DNA from: Conidiobolus incongruus B7586 | Taxonomy: Eukaryota; Entomophthoromycota; Entomophthoromycetes; Entomophthorales; Conidiobolaceae | Direction: 5' to 3' | Assembly (NCBI GenBank): GCA_000697335.1 | Contig: JNEM01006643.1 | Location: forward strand, 1-31,399 | DNA: 31,399 nucleotides | Shown: positions 20,066 to 30,180 of the stretch, piece by piece | Layout: every line of letters starts with the position of its first letter | How positions within the stretch are numbered: position 1 is the stretch's first letter | The notes under the pieces: model-generated | What the model saw: the letters and a program-made list of their open reading frames with translations, nothing else | The model's database searches: none | Told to the model about the DNA's origin: nothing | Translations under genes and position numbers: made by a program

Positions 20066-22580
20066 TTATTTGGCAAAATGGAAATCCCAATTATCAACCC
20101 ACTTTCTAGCTAAAACTTGTGGAACTGTCAAGGATGTGGTACCATAAGTAATGGGGGCAAAGTACCAGAAAACTGCCAATTGTAAAGCTACGATCACGAC
20201 AGCAGCGATGTAGGCCTTGGTACGGGGCACGACAGGATGCTGAGTGGGGTAAACAAGGGTATTGGGATCAGAGACGGCAGAGTCTACATCTCTGATGAAA
20301 ACATATTGGAAGTAGACACCAAGACAAAGGTATTTGAAGACGGCAGCGGGAAGGTAGTGATGCAAGAAAAGTTGACGACCCATAAAGAAGAATGGGAAGA
20401 GATGAAGTGCCCAAGCAAGTAAAAGGAAAGCACCTGATCTATAAAGTCTGCGTTGGAGTGATGGATCTAAACGTTGAACGCCTCGGCGATTGAAGAGGAC
20501 GTCAAGAACAAGAGTGGTGGTAAGCATGATCAATACAATACATCCAAGCCAGTATCCGAAGGGATTACCAAGGATATAAATTTGTTGTTTGGTTTCATAG
20601 TTTGTCCAGAATGATGTACCACGGTTGGTGATAGGCCATTGCCAGGGTCTGGTAGCGAAGGGATGTTCGCTAGTGATTTCGTTGTTTTTGATAAGCATCT
20701 GAGTGTGCAACTCAAAGAACTTTAAGAAAAAGTTTCTATGGACAGGATCCTTAGGAGCGACATTTTCACTTTTACCAATCACTTCATGTACGAGCCAAAG
20801 GTTATGAGCCTTATCGAATCTACGATTACCATTGACTTCAAATTGACCAAAACCCCAGTCGGGAAGCTTGACAGTATGTGAATAAATGAAAACACCAGTG
20901 GTTTTATGCTTAAATGAAGTGTGGTGAACACGTGTCTTCCAAGCAGTTTGGCCAGGATTTCCTTGGTCAATAATAACTTGGAAAAGGGTATCTTCGTAAC
21001 GTTCAGTATTATCACCAGAAATTGTGGTCATTTCCTGGTTGGTGGGCATAGTAGGTGATGCAACATCATGAGTAACCAAAAATGTATTGGTCTGAACATG
21101 CTCAAACCTAACAAAGTCACCATCTATAATTTGGTGCTCTTTATCATCGTCAAAAGGCTTGGCAGGGTGAATCCTCCAATGATTGTTAATATCAGGATGA
21201 GAATATCCAGTTACTTGTTGACCTTGAGTACTTACTCTACCATCAGCATAACGTAAAGGATAGGTGAAATTATGAGAATGCAAGAAGAATCCATGAGAAC
21301 GATGAGCAATGGTAACCACATCTCCATAATTAATATTGATACTAGCAGAATGTAGTGGATTATCTTTCAAAGTAGCTTGAAAGGCGGGAGTCATATAAGC
21401 ATCACCAGGACCTGATAAAGGCAAGACAGTGAAATGAACCCAAAAGATAGACAAATATACTACAATGGGAACAATAATGAGGCCAATGACTCTAGCACCG
21501 AAATGATAGCCAAATTGTTGCTAAAAATTGAATTAATTTAATGAAAATAAAATATATAAAATTTTGACTTACAAGAGTGAGCCCAGTGTTAATATCCAAA
21601 AGGTGCCACAAATCCAAGATTGTTGCAATACCAACCAAAGAGATAACGAATAAACCAACCATCTTACAACCAAGAGTAAGAGCTAAACTAACACCTGTCA
21701 AACAAAGCCAGACCCACCATTTAGTTGAAAATGCACTAAAAAGCTCAGTTTAATCAATTATATCACGAAAATCAAATTCATAATAATTACTTGGTTCTCA
21801 ACTTGTAAAACTTGATATAGCAAAATACGCTAAGAGTAGCAAAGAAAATAAGTTGACTATCCAAAAGAATAAGACGACTTTGAGTGATTAAAGAATTGTC
21901 AAAAAGAACCATAGCGGCGGTGAGGATGCAAGTAACCACAGCGTATCCAGATTCTTGCATAATCAAATAAACTAGAGGGACTACGGCGGCACCAAAGAAA
22001 GCAGGGATAACTCTTAATCCAACGTAGGGTACACCATGTTCGTTATAGTTCAAACCGATTTCATCGAATTCAAATTTACCGTCAAATCCCAAGAAAAAAC
22101 CACCAAAAGCAATCAATAACTTAGCTAATGGAGGATGAACATCGAAAAAGTATGTTCCTCTAATGTAATAACTGGCAAATTTACCAAAGTGAACTTCATC
22201 AAATCTATACGATCAATTACAAATCTGTCAAATTTTAAAATATACAAAATAAACTTACACAACTTGATCGGGAAAGTGAAGCATATAAAATCTTGTAACA
22301 AAAGCTAAAGCTGTAACAATAAGGAGAGCTACCTTATTTTGATAAACGTGGTTTATCCAAGCATTTCTAATCTAAAATTGAATTCATCAGTTATGCATAT
22401 TTAAGAATGCTAAATAAGATATTGACGTCATCTCAAAATTGTAAACAAATTATGAAAAATACTTACATGAACTTTAGCTTCCTTCTCAGAGCTATTATCA
22501 TCAGAGTGATTAGCTTTTTCACTCGGTTTGCTAGATTGACCAGAGTTGGGGTTTCTATTTCTGACAGTACCAGAAGTCAT
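20066..22580 (-). CDS. PMT4: Protein O-mannosyltransferase, PMT4/POMT1 type
   Basis: Five exons on the minus strand: 22580-22467, 22371-22259, 22204-21791, 21735-21573 and 21520-20066. All junctions are GT..AG and in phase, giving 752 residues (yeast Pmt4 has 762). It transfers mannose from dolichyl-phosphate-mannose to Ser/Thr of proteins in the ER membrane. The N-terminus (1-38) is polar and cytosolic. The first luminal loop carries FDEVHFGKF (77-85) with the conserved Asp-Glu pair D78-E79. RLILLDSQL and further membrane spans follow. The MIR region, about 325-510, has [11 protein letters not shown] with the LHSH motif at 348-351. The C-terminal part has several membrane spans and HHYLPA, and ends [11 protein letters not shown]...[20 protein letters not shown] and the end match POMT1/Pmt4 better than Pmt1 or Pmt2. 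An antisense frame at 20237-20422 is a shadow. Confidence 0.93.
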
Positions 22581-23081
22581 AGTAATATCCAATATAGTTT
22601 CTCAATTGAATACCAATATAATAATTTAAAATACTAATACAAAATATCACAAAGTATTAAGGATATATTGATTAATGTATTTTATTATAATAATTATTGA
22701 TTGAGTGATACTGAATAAGATAAAAGATTGATAGGGATTTGTTAAGTTAAATACTCAACCTTGGAACTAAATTTAGAATTACATTGTACTAAAATAGTGA
22801 ATTATCCATTTGTGATAAATTATAATAATTCATGTGAAAAACTATAAATATTTTTGTAATGTGCTTGATCTTTGAATCAAATAATTTAGATTTAGGCTAA
22901 TAATATCTTTACAAGTATTATTTTAGCATATACCAATATATATGGATTATAATAAACATATCAGAAGACCAAGGTAGATCATTACATAACAGTATTAAGT
23001 AATGTATCATATTTATTCAATAAATTAATTTTATTTACAAAAAACTACTAGAAGGAATAAATTAGGTTCAATTTCCATTAA
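22581..23081. other. Intergenic region upstream of PMT4
   Basis: 500 nt with the PMT4 promoter and the 3' UTR of the next minus-strand gene. No TATATAAA box or other element is obvious. Confidence 0.45.
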
Positions 23082-24492
23082 TTAAACAGGGCAGGGATGG
23101 TTTAAATATATCAGTTTCCAATCCTTTTCGCTGGAGGGAATTATTGTGTCAAACAATGATATTTTTGCATTTTGGAACCTCGATAGGGGCATGTAATAGT
23201 TAACAATGTAGTGAAGAAGTATTTTGGGCCAGAATTGACTGTGGCTATATATTAAATAGATCCATCTCCAACTGAGCACAATCAAGGAGACTGGTAGCTC
23301 ATAAGATTGGGATTGAAAGTAGTGATAATATAAAATTTTAGGAACTTTGCTAGATATCCGATTCATTACGATCATTTTGCAGACGCTGATCAACTTGTCC
23401 AAAAGACGGCACAGGGAGCATTGCTCCGCGACAAAAGAGTTTGATTTGGATAGTTCTGCACTGGTGGGTGGCGTTATTTGCGTCCGTAGGTTGGATGGCG
23501 CTAGACGAGTCTGCTCTATCAGCATGCTGATTTCTTCCTCTAGTTTAGGGTCCAGGATGAATGATGCAATGGATGATCTCCTTGAAAGTGATGTATACGA
23601 TGTGACAGTGGGACTAGGAGATCCACTCCTTCGATTCCGGAGATGGCTAATGATTGGAACATTTAAGCTGGTGGCACTGGGATGTCTACCTAGGGCATTC
23701 TGGGCATCTTGGATAAGATTTTCCAATGTATCACATATCCGATTATAATGATCCTCTTGAAACTCGTCATCTGAATTTTGTTGTCTAATCCTGTTAGTTA
23801 TTTCCATTCCTTGTAGTTGATATTGATCTAATTTATCCGATGCAGTACTCAGCTCGTTTTCATAAAAACTTAAATCAAATGATTCTTTGTCGTCTAGAGA
23901 GAATTCATTATCATCTAGTTGTGATATATAACTAAGGTCTTCTTCATATGGTAGAAGAGTTGGGCTATTGGTACTTGAAAAGCCACAAGCACTAAATCAT
24001 AAAATATTTTAATCGTTTTAAATACAAAGAAATGGTTCATAAATTACCTTTCGAGTTGCTGTTTCAACAACTGGACCTTTGTCTGTTCCATTTCCAATTC
24101 CAATTTCAGAATATTAATTACATTTTGAGTATTTCTTAACTTTTAGAAAATTAATATCAGTTATATTAAATTACATAATAATATATTACTTTTTCTTTTA
24201 AAAAATCTCTTAAACGATTTTCTTTAGGGTACATAGGTGGGTTTGCTATGGTGGTACAATTAGATAAATTTTCAGAGCAATAAGAGGTATCGAGGTCGAA
24301 AGACTGAAATTTAGGAGATGGGAAATTTGTAAATGGAGCTTCTTTCTGATATTCAAACTGAGGCAAACTAAGCTCACAATCGATACCCCAGTCACTTTGA
24401 TATTTATTAATAGAGTATGTATTATTTTTATTTTCTAATTCAAACTCGTAGTTTAAGCCCTGTGAACTTGGTTCCTTTTCAAAAATATCCAT
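23082..24492 (-). CDS. Unrecognised 434-residue protein with a short coiled coil
   Basis: Three exons on the minus strand: 24492-24190, 24139-24048 and 23991-23082. Introns are GT..AG and the phases fit, giving 434 residues. Residues 1-101 are polar, with NPPMYPKENRLRDFLKEK just before the first intron. Residues about 105-131 form a short amphipathic coiled coil (INILKLELEMEQTKVQLLKQ). Residues 145-190 are acidic (EEDLSYISQLDDNEFSLDDK). A Ser/Arg-rich stretch at about 245-275 has possible phosphosites (RRSGSPSPT; SLSRRSSIASF). The last 110 residues are rich in aromatic and hydrophobic residues and may be one folded domain or membrane-associated. I do not recognise the family. The long open terminal exon and normal base composition make it a real gene, but its last segment is the least certain part, because another frame is also open around 23340-23390. 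Confidence 0.68.
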
Positions 24493-26590
24493 AGTTAAAA
24501 GAAATTCAATTAACCACTTAAGTAAAATTTACTTAAGCAGACATAAATTTAACAATGATTGATAAGATTATAAAGAAAAGAATGTATCCAATATAAAATC
24601 AAGGTGAATATTAAATAATCAAACTACAGAATCTTATGATCTTTTAAATTAAAGTAATAAATTTTTTTATTAAGTTTTATTAATTGAAATTGTATATCCC
24701 ATTTCTTTTATTACCTAAATCAAAAATTTTGAAATATTTCCTAAGTATCAATTCTAAATTTTATTTGATTTTATTTACAATTAATAGTTTTTCATTTGTC
24801 AAATATTGATGAATTAGGCTTAAATAATCACGTGATTTCCTTTCAACAATGCAAATTCATGCTGATCTATCTCATACATTCATGAAGTTGACTTTGTTTT
24901 TAAGGTATATTCGGGATTTGAATAAATAATTATAAGCAACTTATGTTTGAATAGCTATAATTTTCACCTAGAGTTAATTTAATGAATTGTAATGACTTTC
25001 TTTACAAGCCTAGTCCAAGTTCATTTAATTAATCATGTCTAAACTAATAATTCAAAAATTTGATCAAATTTAGTAATCCTAACAATACCAAGGCATTATT
25101 TTTTTGGCATATGTAATCTGAATAAAAATATGATGAATATCATTTAATTCGAATTTATCGTCAATCAATATTAAAATAAAATTTAATGACCTATTTAATA
25201 ATCACTTAATTATATCCAGTAGTGTGAGTATGATATCATTTCATTCACAATATATTTAAATAAATTGACCCATTCAATTAAGTTTATTTGATTATAATTC
25301 CTAGTAAATAAATATTATAATATATTCCTATTATACAAAATTTCATTTGACAGCTTATTACAATATGCTGTGTTGATGTTTTAATGTCGATAATTTATTG
25401 AATTGTTACAATATTTGAATACTTCATTAATATGCAAGTTGATAATTACAATTATGAATTCGGGAAATATTTAAGATTAATTACATAATAAAATAATTTT
25501 AGTATATTAAATGATATTTAGTTAGTTATAATTCCTTTGAAAAATTTTTCCTAACCAAAAAAAAATTAACATCGTTTAATGTTAAAATAATCTTGCAATT
25601 AAATGATTGAGATCAATTGAGGTTTGAAGATATCAATTGTTTATTTTTAATAAATTACATTTTTGATTATATGAATATCAAAAAACTAGATGTTTATTTT
25701 AATTATCTAATATCATAATTTCAGCAACCATTCAATACCAATATAAGATATGCTGAAATAATTTGACAGATATATTCTTTATAAAAATATAATCAATTTA
25801 CAACTTGATTCATATCCAAATTTTTTCTTATCATGACAAATCATTTAATCTTGGGTAATGCAACTTAAATAAATCAATTGATGTAAGATTTAATCCTTAT
25901 AAAATTATATATGTACACATAATATAAAATAATAAACTATTACAAATAAATGTCATAATTGTGTTTTCAAATTTAAGGTCTGTCACTTGACAGATTTCGT
26001 GATTCAATGTAGAGGTTGAATTAAACATTGCAACTAATAAAACATTTTCCAAAATTATGGATACTATGATATTTCTATAAATCAATAAAACTTGTATATA
26101 TTTATTTAATTAAATTTAAAAATAGAAATGATATTGAATAGTAAGAGTTTCTTTATATCGATATATTAACTTAATTTTGTCAAAATACAAAAGCAACAAT
26201 TGTCATTATATGATATATTATTTAAGAATATTACTGAAAAATGTACATTGTAATGTTTTTATACAACATCAACTTTACCTTTTCAATATAACTAATTATA
26301 TTATTATAAATACTTATTAATAACTTTTAAATAATTTTTCGATTTTCAAAAATGTATTTAATATATTCTAAAAAAAATTGTTTGGGTTTATAAATATTTA
26401 ATTTGAAATATTGAATATTAATAGCTGAAAATAATTTGAAATTTAAAAAATGATTCTATGATATTGTGTACGAATTAATGAAAAAATATAAAGACTATGT
26501 TAATTAATTATAATATAAAAATTTGATATTTTTATAAGATATAAATTTATTATATACATCAGGATTAAAATTTATTTCACTAAAAAATTA
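24493..26590. other. Long AT-rich intergenic region
   Basis: About 2.1 kb of A+T-rich DNA. A 62-codon frame at 25897-26085 has no feature that sets it apart from chance. The A6 run at 26582-26587 reads as a T6 terminator for the minus-strand tRNA-Thr. Confidence 0.5.
26582..26587 (-). terminator. Pol III terminator of tRNA-Thr
   Basis: TTTTTT on the minus strand, 3 nt after the tRNA 3' end. Confidence 0.7.
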
Positions 26591-26663
26591 TGCCTTCTAC
26601 CAGAATCGAACTGGTGACCTTCCGCTTACTAGGCGGACGCTCTGCCAACTGAGCCAAGAAGGC
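26591..26663 (-). tRNA. tRNA-Thr (AGU)
   Basis: A 73-nt cloverleaf on the minus strand. The acceptor stem pairs GCCTTCT with AGAAGGC and the discriminator is A. The anticodon stem TCCGC/GCGGA holds the loop CTAGTAA with anticodon AGT at 26630-26628. The T arm is ACCAG-TTCGATT-CTGGT. The A34 is expected to become inosine. A T6 run follows the gene at 26587-26582. Confidence 0.96.
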
Positions 26664-27273
26664 TGTCCACCAATCAATATATGTTTTTATAATTGAAATT
26701 TAATTTTATTATAATTATTAATTTAAATCATTATTTTTTAAATATTTATTAATTCAATGTAATTTTAACTATCTTTATAGCTACCCTTCATTCTCTTTTT
26801 CAACTTTTCACTCTACTTATATATTTTACTTTATAATTTCATTTTTTTTATTTTAATTTTGAATTATTTAATTACAATTTCTTTATTGATTCAAAATATG
26901 TACAATTTGGTGAAAATAGTGTATTGAATAAATGAGACTATAATATACATATATATATATTATATTTTTTAACTTAATTCATATTTAGTGTAGTTTTTAT
27001 TAAATTTCTATTTTTTTATTGCTGAAACAATAATAATATAGGAAATGTATCAATTAATTTTTTATATTTATTGATTAAAAAACAATTTACTATAAGATAA
27101 ATATTATTGACATTGTTGATTTAATATATTAATAGATCAATATTTTAAATTTTAAATGTTATCAAAATTGAATTTACAATTCAATATCCAGTATCAATTC
27201 GGAATTTACAATTTGAATGAAAAGATGATCAAACAGTATCAAATCGGCAATAACTTACATATACTAAATACAT
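26664..27273. other. AT-rich intergenic region
   Basis: About 600 nt with AT dinucleotide tracts near 26948-26965. No gene recognised. Confidence 0.5.
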
Positions 27274-27281
27274 TATAAATA
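27274..27281 (+). promoter_or_regulatory. TATA box of the 83-residue secreted protein gene
   Basis: TATAAATA, 53 nt before the ATG at 27335; the spacing resembles that of the GH16 gene and the repeat-protein gene. Confidence 0.45.
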
Positions 27282-27334
27282 TAGCTATAATCTTAAAATG
27301 TATTCACTTTTAAATTTCTTACTAAAAAACCAAA

Positions 27335-27586
27335 ATGAATTTCAACAAAATAGAATTCATTGTAATCTTTTTATTCAAATTAAATTCAGCTCTTCAATTT
27401 AATACTAAAGAAGCAGTTTTAAATGTTCCTTTAAATCCTCAAAAGCCAAATAATTTCGAAACTGTCGTCCTCTGCGATGATCCTAGCTGTGGCCCAAGAG
27501 TTGGTGTAGTTGTAGATAGAGATGCCGTAGCGGCAATGCAAGTTGCTAAAGATGCTTCAGGCGGTGAATGGTCAAAATTTTTGTAA
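27335..27586 (+). CDS. Small secreted protein (83 residues)
   Basis: A single-exon gene. Residues 1-20 have the shape of a signal peptide (MNFNKIEFIVIFLFKLNSAL), cut perhaps after SA or AL. The mature part has two cysteines close together in VVLCDDPSCGPRVGVVVDRD and then an alanine-rich stretch (DAVAAMQVAKDASGGEW). The more G+C-rich, codon-like composition of the second half against an A+T-rich background supports real coding, as does the TATA box upstream. The family is not recognised. A second small secreted protein follows 349 nt downstream in the same direction. Confidence 0.72.
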   Translation: MNFNKIEFIVIFLFKLNSALQFNTKEAVLNVPLNPQKPNNFETVVLCDDPSCGPRVGVVVDRDAVAAMQVAKDASGGEWSKFL

Positions 27587-27935
27587 AATATATTTAAATT
27601 ATTAATAAATTATAATAAATTAAATCTAATATATTTTTATATTTTTTATTTTGATTTTATATTATTAAAAATTTTATAATTGATTAATTGATTAATTAAT
27701 TTGATTAATAATAATTATCAAATAATGATTTATAATTACTTTGAAAAATTAATTTTTATACAAATTTCCCGATCAAATGAAATCAGCTAAAGTCAGTCAT
27801 CTTAATATGAGAGATCATACAGTTTGAAAAACACTAATAGCTGATCATTTTTACAACAGTAATTGAAAATGCTTCAAATTAATAATATTTAAACTGATTA
27901 AAATCAACAAATGTCAGTTTCTATCTTATGCTATT
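27587..27935. other. AT-rich spacer
   Basis: 349 nt between the two small secreted protein genes. No feature recognised and no clear TATA box for the second gene. Confidence 0.45.
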
Positions 27936-28169
27936 ATGAAGTTAATATATTTGAATTTTTTAGTTAGTATTTGGTCAGTACCTTTGTTTACCGGATTTTT
28001 CGAGAATGGCTCTATCGGAGATATAGGTAGCAAGAATGACTTTGCTAATCTCAGTGGAAATCATAGAAACTGTAATTCAAGCGATGCTTCGTGTAATTTT
28101 ATGAATGGAAACTTAGCTGATGTTAAAGGTTCTCATGTAGGTGATAATTTAAGTATATTATCACCCTAA
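27936..28169 (+). CDS. Small secreted protein (77 residues), Gly/Asn/Ser-rich
   Basis: A single-exon frame. Residues 1-19 look like a signal peptide (MKLIYLNFLVSIWSVPLFT). The rest is rich in Asn, Ser, Gly and Asp with two cysteines (NHRNCNSSDASCNF) and contains NxS/T-type sequons (ENGS, ANLS, CNSS). No membrane anchor. The family is not recognised. It shares size, leader and two cysteines with its upstream neighbour, but the mature sequences do not align, so a common origin is not shown. Confidence 0.58.
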   Translation: MKLIYLNFLVSIWSVPLFTGFFENGSIGDIGSKNDFANLSGNHRNCNSSDASCNFMNGNLADVKGSHVGDNLSILSP

Positions 28170-28302
28170 ATGATAAGAAATATTTAGATATATGAATCTA
28201 TAAGAATGAAGTAATAAAGTTTTGAATATTAATTATAATACATACTATTACAAATGATCGAATAAAAGCATTAATACTTTTTTCTAATAATATATACAAG
28301 AA

Positions 28303-28425
28303 TTCGAATCAGCTATGAATGATTCGAATATGGATAAATAAGGAGATTGATATAAAAAATTGAAAAAAAATTGTGTGTGAAAATTGAAAATTATGATTCG
28401 AAACCTTGTTCCATAATCACGAATC
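28303..28425. promoter_or_regulatory. Cluster of TTCGAA/GATTCG motifs upstream of RPS5
   Basis: TTCGAA occurs at 28303, 28323 and 28397, each within ATTCGAA, and CGAATC (reverse complement of GATTCG) lies at 28420. CG-containing hexamers are rare in this A+T-rich DNA. The cluster may be binding sites for a factor that drives the ribosomal protein gene. Confidence 0.4.
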
Positions 28426-28508
28426 GAGTGAAAATCCAATTTGGAAACACAGAAGTGAAAATAACCAATGATGATAATGATTTGCCCCCCTTTTTTGTCT
28501 AACGGTAG

Positions 28509-28532
28509 ACTATCTTCAAACGGTAAGATAGT
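28509..28532. repeat. Perfect hairpin across the putative RPS5 5' splice site
   Basis: ACTATCTT (28509-28516) and AAGATAGT (28525-28532) are perfect reverse complements around the 8-nt loop CAAACGGT. The proposed donor GT is at the loop edge, 28523-28524. Confidence 0.6.
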
Positions 28533-28706
28533 AGCAAAATAATATTCAACAGAACAGCAAAAAGTTAAAAAAAATAAAATTAAAGATAATTAATACATAA
28601 ATCAATACATCCATCAATCAATCATAATTAAATCATAATAAAAAATCCAATGCCGAATAATAGTATTAACCTTACCATTTTTTTTCTGTCTTTTTCCACT
28701 TCTTAG
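28523..28706 (+). other. Probable 5' UTR intron of RPS5
   Basis: GGTAAGAT at 28522 gives a good donor, TATTAAC at about 28665 a good branch site, and the T/C-rich run before TTAG at 28703-28706 a good acceptor 18 nt before the start codon. 5' UTR introns are common in fungal ribosomal protein genes. No transcript evidence is available here. Confidence 0.5.
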
Positions 28707-28724
28707 ACATCACTACTGGTCAAG

Positions 28725-29380
28725 ATGGCTTTACCCGCTGAAATCGCTGGAGAATATCAAGGACGCAAACTTTTCAACAAGTGGTCCTACGAAGGTGTCG
28801 AAGTTATCGATGTTGCCTTGACCGATTACATTCAAATCCGTCACGAAGTTTTCCTTCCCCACACCGCCGGTCGTTTCGCCGCCAAGCGTTTCCGTAAGGC
28901 TTTGTGCCCCATCGTTGAACGTTTGACCAACTCCTTGATGATGCACGGTCGCAACAACGGTAAAAAGGTTATGGCCGTTCGTATCGTCAAGCACGCTTTC
29001 GAAATCATTCACCTTTTGACCGATCAAAACCCCATCCAAGTCTTGGTCGATGCCGTTGTCAACACTGGTCCCCGTGAAGATTCCACCCGTATCGGTTCCC
29101 AAGGTACCGTCCGTCGTCAAGCTGTCGATGTTTCTCCTCTCCGTCGTGTCAACCAAGCTATCCACTTATTGACCACCGGTACTCGCGAAGCCGCTTTCAG
29201 AAACGTCAAGTCCATCGCCGAATGCTTGGCCGACGAACTTATCAACGCCGCTAAGGGATCTTCCAACTCTTATGCCATCAAGAAGAAGGATGAACTCGAA
29301 CGTGTTGCTAAGAGTAAGATTATTTTCTGTGTTTTATTTCATTTAGATTTGATACTAACTATTTTCTAGGTAACCGTTAA
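28725..29380 (+). CDS. RPS5: 40S ribosomal protein S5 (uS7)
   Basis: Two exons, 28725-29313 and 29370-29380, give 199 residues. The 56-nt intron (GTAAGA ... TACTAAC at 29352 ... CTAG) splits a Ser codon and leaves only the last few bases of coding, ending KSNR, the normal end of the family. Clear blocks are [73 protein letters not shown] and [20 protein letters not shown]. It binds the 3' domain of 18S rRNA in the head of the small subunit. The gene is far richer in G+C than its surroundings, with mostly C-ending codons, as expected for a highly expressed gene. The shorter N-terminus than yeast Rps5 is normal for the family. A poly(A) signal AATAAA lies at 29422-29427. Without splicing the frame would read on for 18 further residues. 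Confidence 0.97.
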
Positions 29381-29421
29381 AACCAACCTGTACAATATTT
29401 TTTGGTTGGCAATCTTTGTCC

Positions 29422-29427
29422 AATAAA
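29422..29427 (+). promoter_or_regulatory. Polyadenylation signal of RPS5
   Basis: AATAAA 42 nt after the stop codon. Confidence 0.6.
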
Positions 29428-29514
29428 ATCTCGTATACTTACATTTGTTGAAAGAGTAGATAATCTATATATGATAAATAGTGTTTATAAACTAAGTTTC
29501 AACTCCTTTAAACT

Positions 29515-30180
29515 ATGTTATTTGTATTCTTGTTATTTTTGGGCGAAGTAATAGGTACACTTGGGGATATATTATGCGATATTGGTTTATTCAGAACTTC
29601 AATAATCAGTTATTTCTTTTGGACCAGAACTATGGCTAGCCAGAAAATATTTCAAATACCAATGAATTACATTATTAGGACCTGGACTATTCACCAATAT
29701 TATCGGTCTATTTTCATTTATATTTGTCAGTCAAATTATACAGGTAATATCATTCCATTGCATAGTATATTCTTGTCATCTTCAATATTTATTTACTCGT
29801 TTTTTTTCCTCACTTAAATCACATTATTTCAATCTCCTAATACTTTTTCTTCACAAATTCTTATATCTACCGCTATAACATCCTCTAAAGAAAATATTCT
29901 TTACTTCTCAGCAATACAATTTTCACTAAGTCACAAGTATTTTTATACACAAAATCGCCTATCAATGGTTTACCAATATGTTATTTTTTACTTAAGTTTT
30001 ATATTAATATATTTAGCTATGAAATTTTTAAAATATTTCATTTTAATTAGCCTTGAATTTTGTAATATATCAGAATTATTATTTAATAACTCCATTAAAT
30101 TAGTATTTTGTAATTATACTATGCTAACCATTTTATTAATTCAATTTTCAATATTTTCTTTCTACACAATATTGAGTTAG
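29515..30180 (+). pseudogene. Remnant of a multi-pass membrane protein, perhaps XK-related
   Basis: Hydrophobic pieces in changing frames follow RPS5: MLFVFLLFLG...GDILCDIGL at 29515-29600; then, in the next frame, GPELWLARKYFKYQ, a stop, and LLGPGLFTNIIGLFSFIFVS to about 29740; then a frame that is open for a long stretch before and through 29965-30180 (KENILYFSAIQFSLSHKYF, followed by several spans). The order Asp-x-x-x-Asp in a first span, Gly-Pro in a second with a Phe-Ser end, and a later Ser-rich span recalls XK-related scramblase-like proteins. A+T-rich DNA gives hydrophobic frames easily, so the likeness may be chance. With an in-frame stop and frame changes it is broken unless introns that I cannot place remove them. 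Confidence 0.28.

Noticed and set aside
20237-21256. Plus-strand frames inside the PMT4 gene
   Set aside because: Antisense shadows of a long conserved exon.
23347-23748. 133-codon plus-strand frame opposite the 434-residue protein
   Set aside because: The minus-strand reading has consistent splice junctions and a Ser/Arg-rich coding pattern; the plus frame lacks supporting exons.
25897-26085. 62-codon minus-strand frame with hydrophobic ends
   Set aside because: No promoter or recognisable family, and the composition matches surrounding noncoding DNA.
26948-26965. AT dinucleotide tract considered as a regulatory element or origin
   Set aside because: Such tracts occur throughout the A+T-rich intergenic DNA, so nothing singles this one out.
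28731-29165. 144-codon minus-strand frame opposite RPS5
   Set aside because: A shadow produced by the biased codon use of RPS5.
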